Below, in pieces: positions 21,755 to 21,869 of a stretch of DNA of 21,869 nt (the stretch's first letter is position 1; every line of letters starts with the position of its first letter). Under the pieces are notes generated by a model. The model was not told where the DNA came from. It ran no database searches and saw only the letters and a list, made by a program, of their open reading frames with translations. The stretch is from IMG/VR virus record IMGVR_UViG_3300038324_000026, positions 1 through 21,869 of that record; one strand, 5' to 3'. Source of the stretch: a virus. A program made the translations under genes and the position numbers.

Positions 21755-21869
21755 TTAATTCGGGGTAGTCAAATAAAGCGACCGATATATCTCGCAGAAC
21801 GCGTCTCGCTCGTCCGGCCTGTACGCCCTCACGCGATGCAAGGGCTCGGTGTCCTCTTCGTCGATGTCC
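21755..21869 (-). CDS. Partial unknown protein, C-terminus only
   Basis: An open frame enters from the right edge and ends with TAA at 21755-21757. The 37 visible residues (DIDEEDTEPLHRVRAYRPDE, then a region ending YLTTPN) are charged and protein-like, with an aromatic helix near the end. I recognise no family. As the gene before terS on the same strand it may be an HNH or packaging accessory gene or a regulator, but the visible part does not tell. It ends 234 nt before terS, the largest intergenic gap in the window. Confidence 0.58.
   Translation of the reverse strand, partial: DIDEEDTEPLHRVRAYRPDERDAFCEIYRSLYLTTPN

Noticed and set aside
1-21869. CRISPR arrays, insertion sequences, integrase or attachment sites
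   Set aside because: No regular repeat array, transposase or integrase frame, or paired att-like repeats were seen.

Overview
The window is the late (packaging, head, tail, adsorption and lysis) region of a tailed phage or prophage, GC-rich and very compact. Transcription runs right to left (minus strand) through about 20 tightly packed genes, most overlapping by 1-16 nt or separated by only a few bases. The only gene on the plus strand is a small Cys-rich lipoprotein at 2657-3034. No sheath gene is present and one tube protein precedes a long tape measure, so a siphovirus is the best reading. The head module (portal joined to a MuF-type domain, Mu gpI-like protease with a nested scaffold) resembles transposable-phage heads, but no transposase or integrase is visible here. 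The lipoprotein signal peptide and the endolysin/two-TM/XhlA-like lysis set suggest a Gram-negative host. Cys-rich secreted lipoproteins of this style are common in Myxococcota and relatives, but that host guess is weak.

Layout in transcription order (right to left). The C-terminal end of an unknown gene (21755-21869) is followed by a 234-nt gap with a repeated 9-mer and a tRNA-like folded stretch. Next come terS (21110-21520), terL (19749-21113), an 871-residue portal-MuF fusion (17120-19735), protease plus nested scaffold (16149-17123, internal start 16562), a decoration-like protein (15736-16110) and the major capsid protein (14785-15708). A 78-nt structured gap follows. Then come a small acidic protein (14392-14706), a head-tail connector (13943-14392), a 58-residue protein (13777-13953), a virion morphogenesis protein (13233-13775), a probable tail terminator (12652-13233), the tail tube (11646-12641), and tail assembly chaperones G and G-T made by a -1 frameshift at GGGAAAC (11190-11196). 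After those are the tape measure (8517-10895), two tail-tip proteins (7627-8520, 3645-7634), a small tail protein (3028-3648), the antisense lipoprotein, a BppU-like protein (2222-2572), a LamG receptor-binding candidate (1421-2212), an unknown (1086-1424), then endolysin, holin-like and XhlA-like genes and a partial gene at the edge.

Two points run across the window. Most genes are preceded by a run of five or six G's 4-9 nt before the start, in place of the usual GGAGG; the plus-strand lipoprotein has it too. Many starts are GTG, and several are decided by a GTGA or ATGA overlap or by this G-run. The G-T frameshift extension, the nested scaffold and the 58-residue protein are the genes most easily missed. 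The least ordinary locus is the antisense lipoprotein, which carries an internally duplicated cysteine spacing and is a candidate cargo gene for altering the infected cell's surface.
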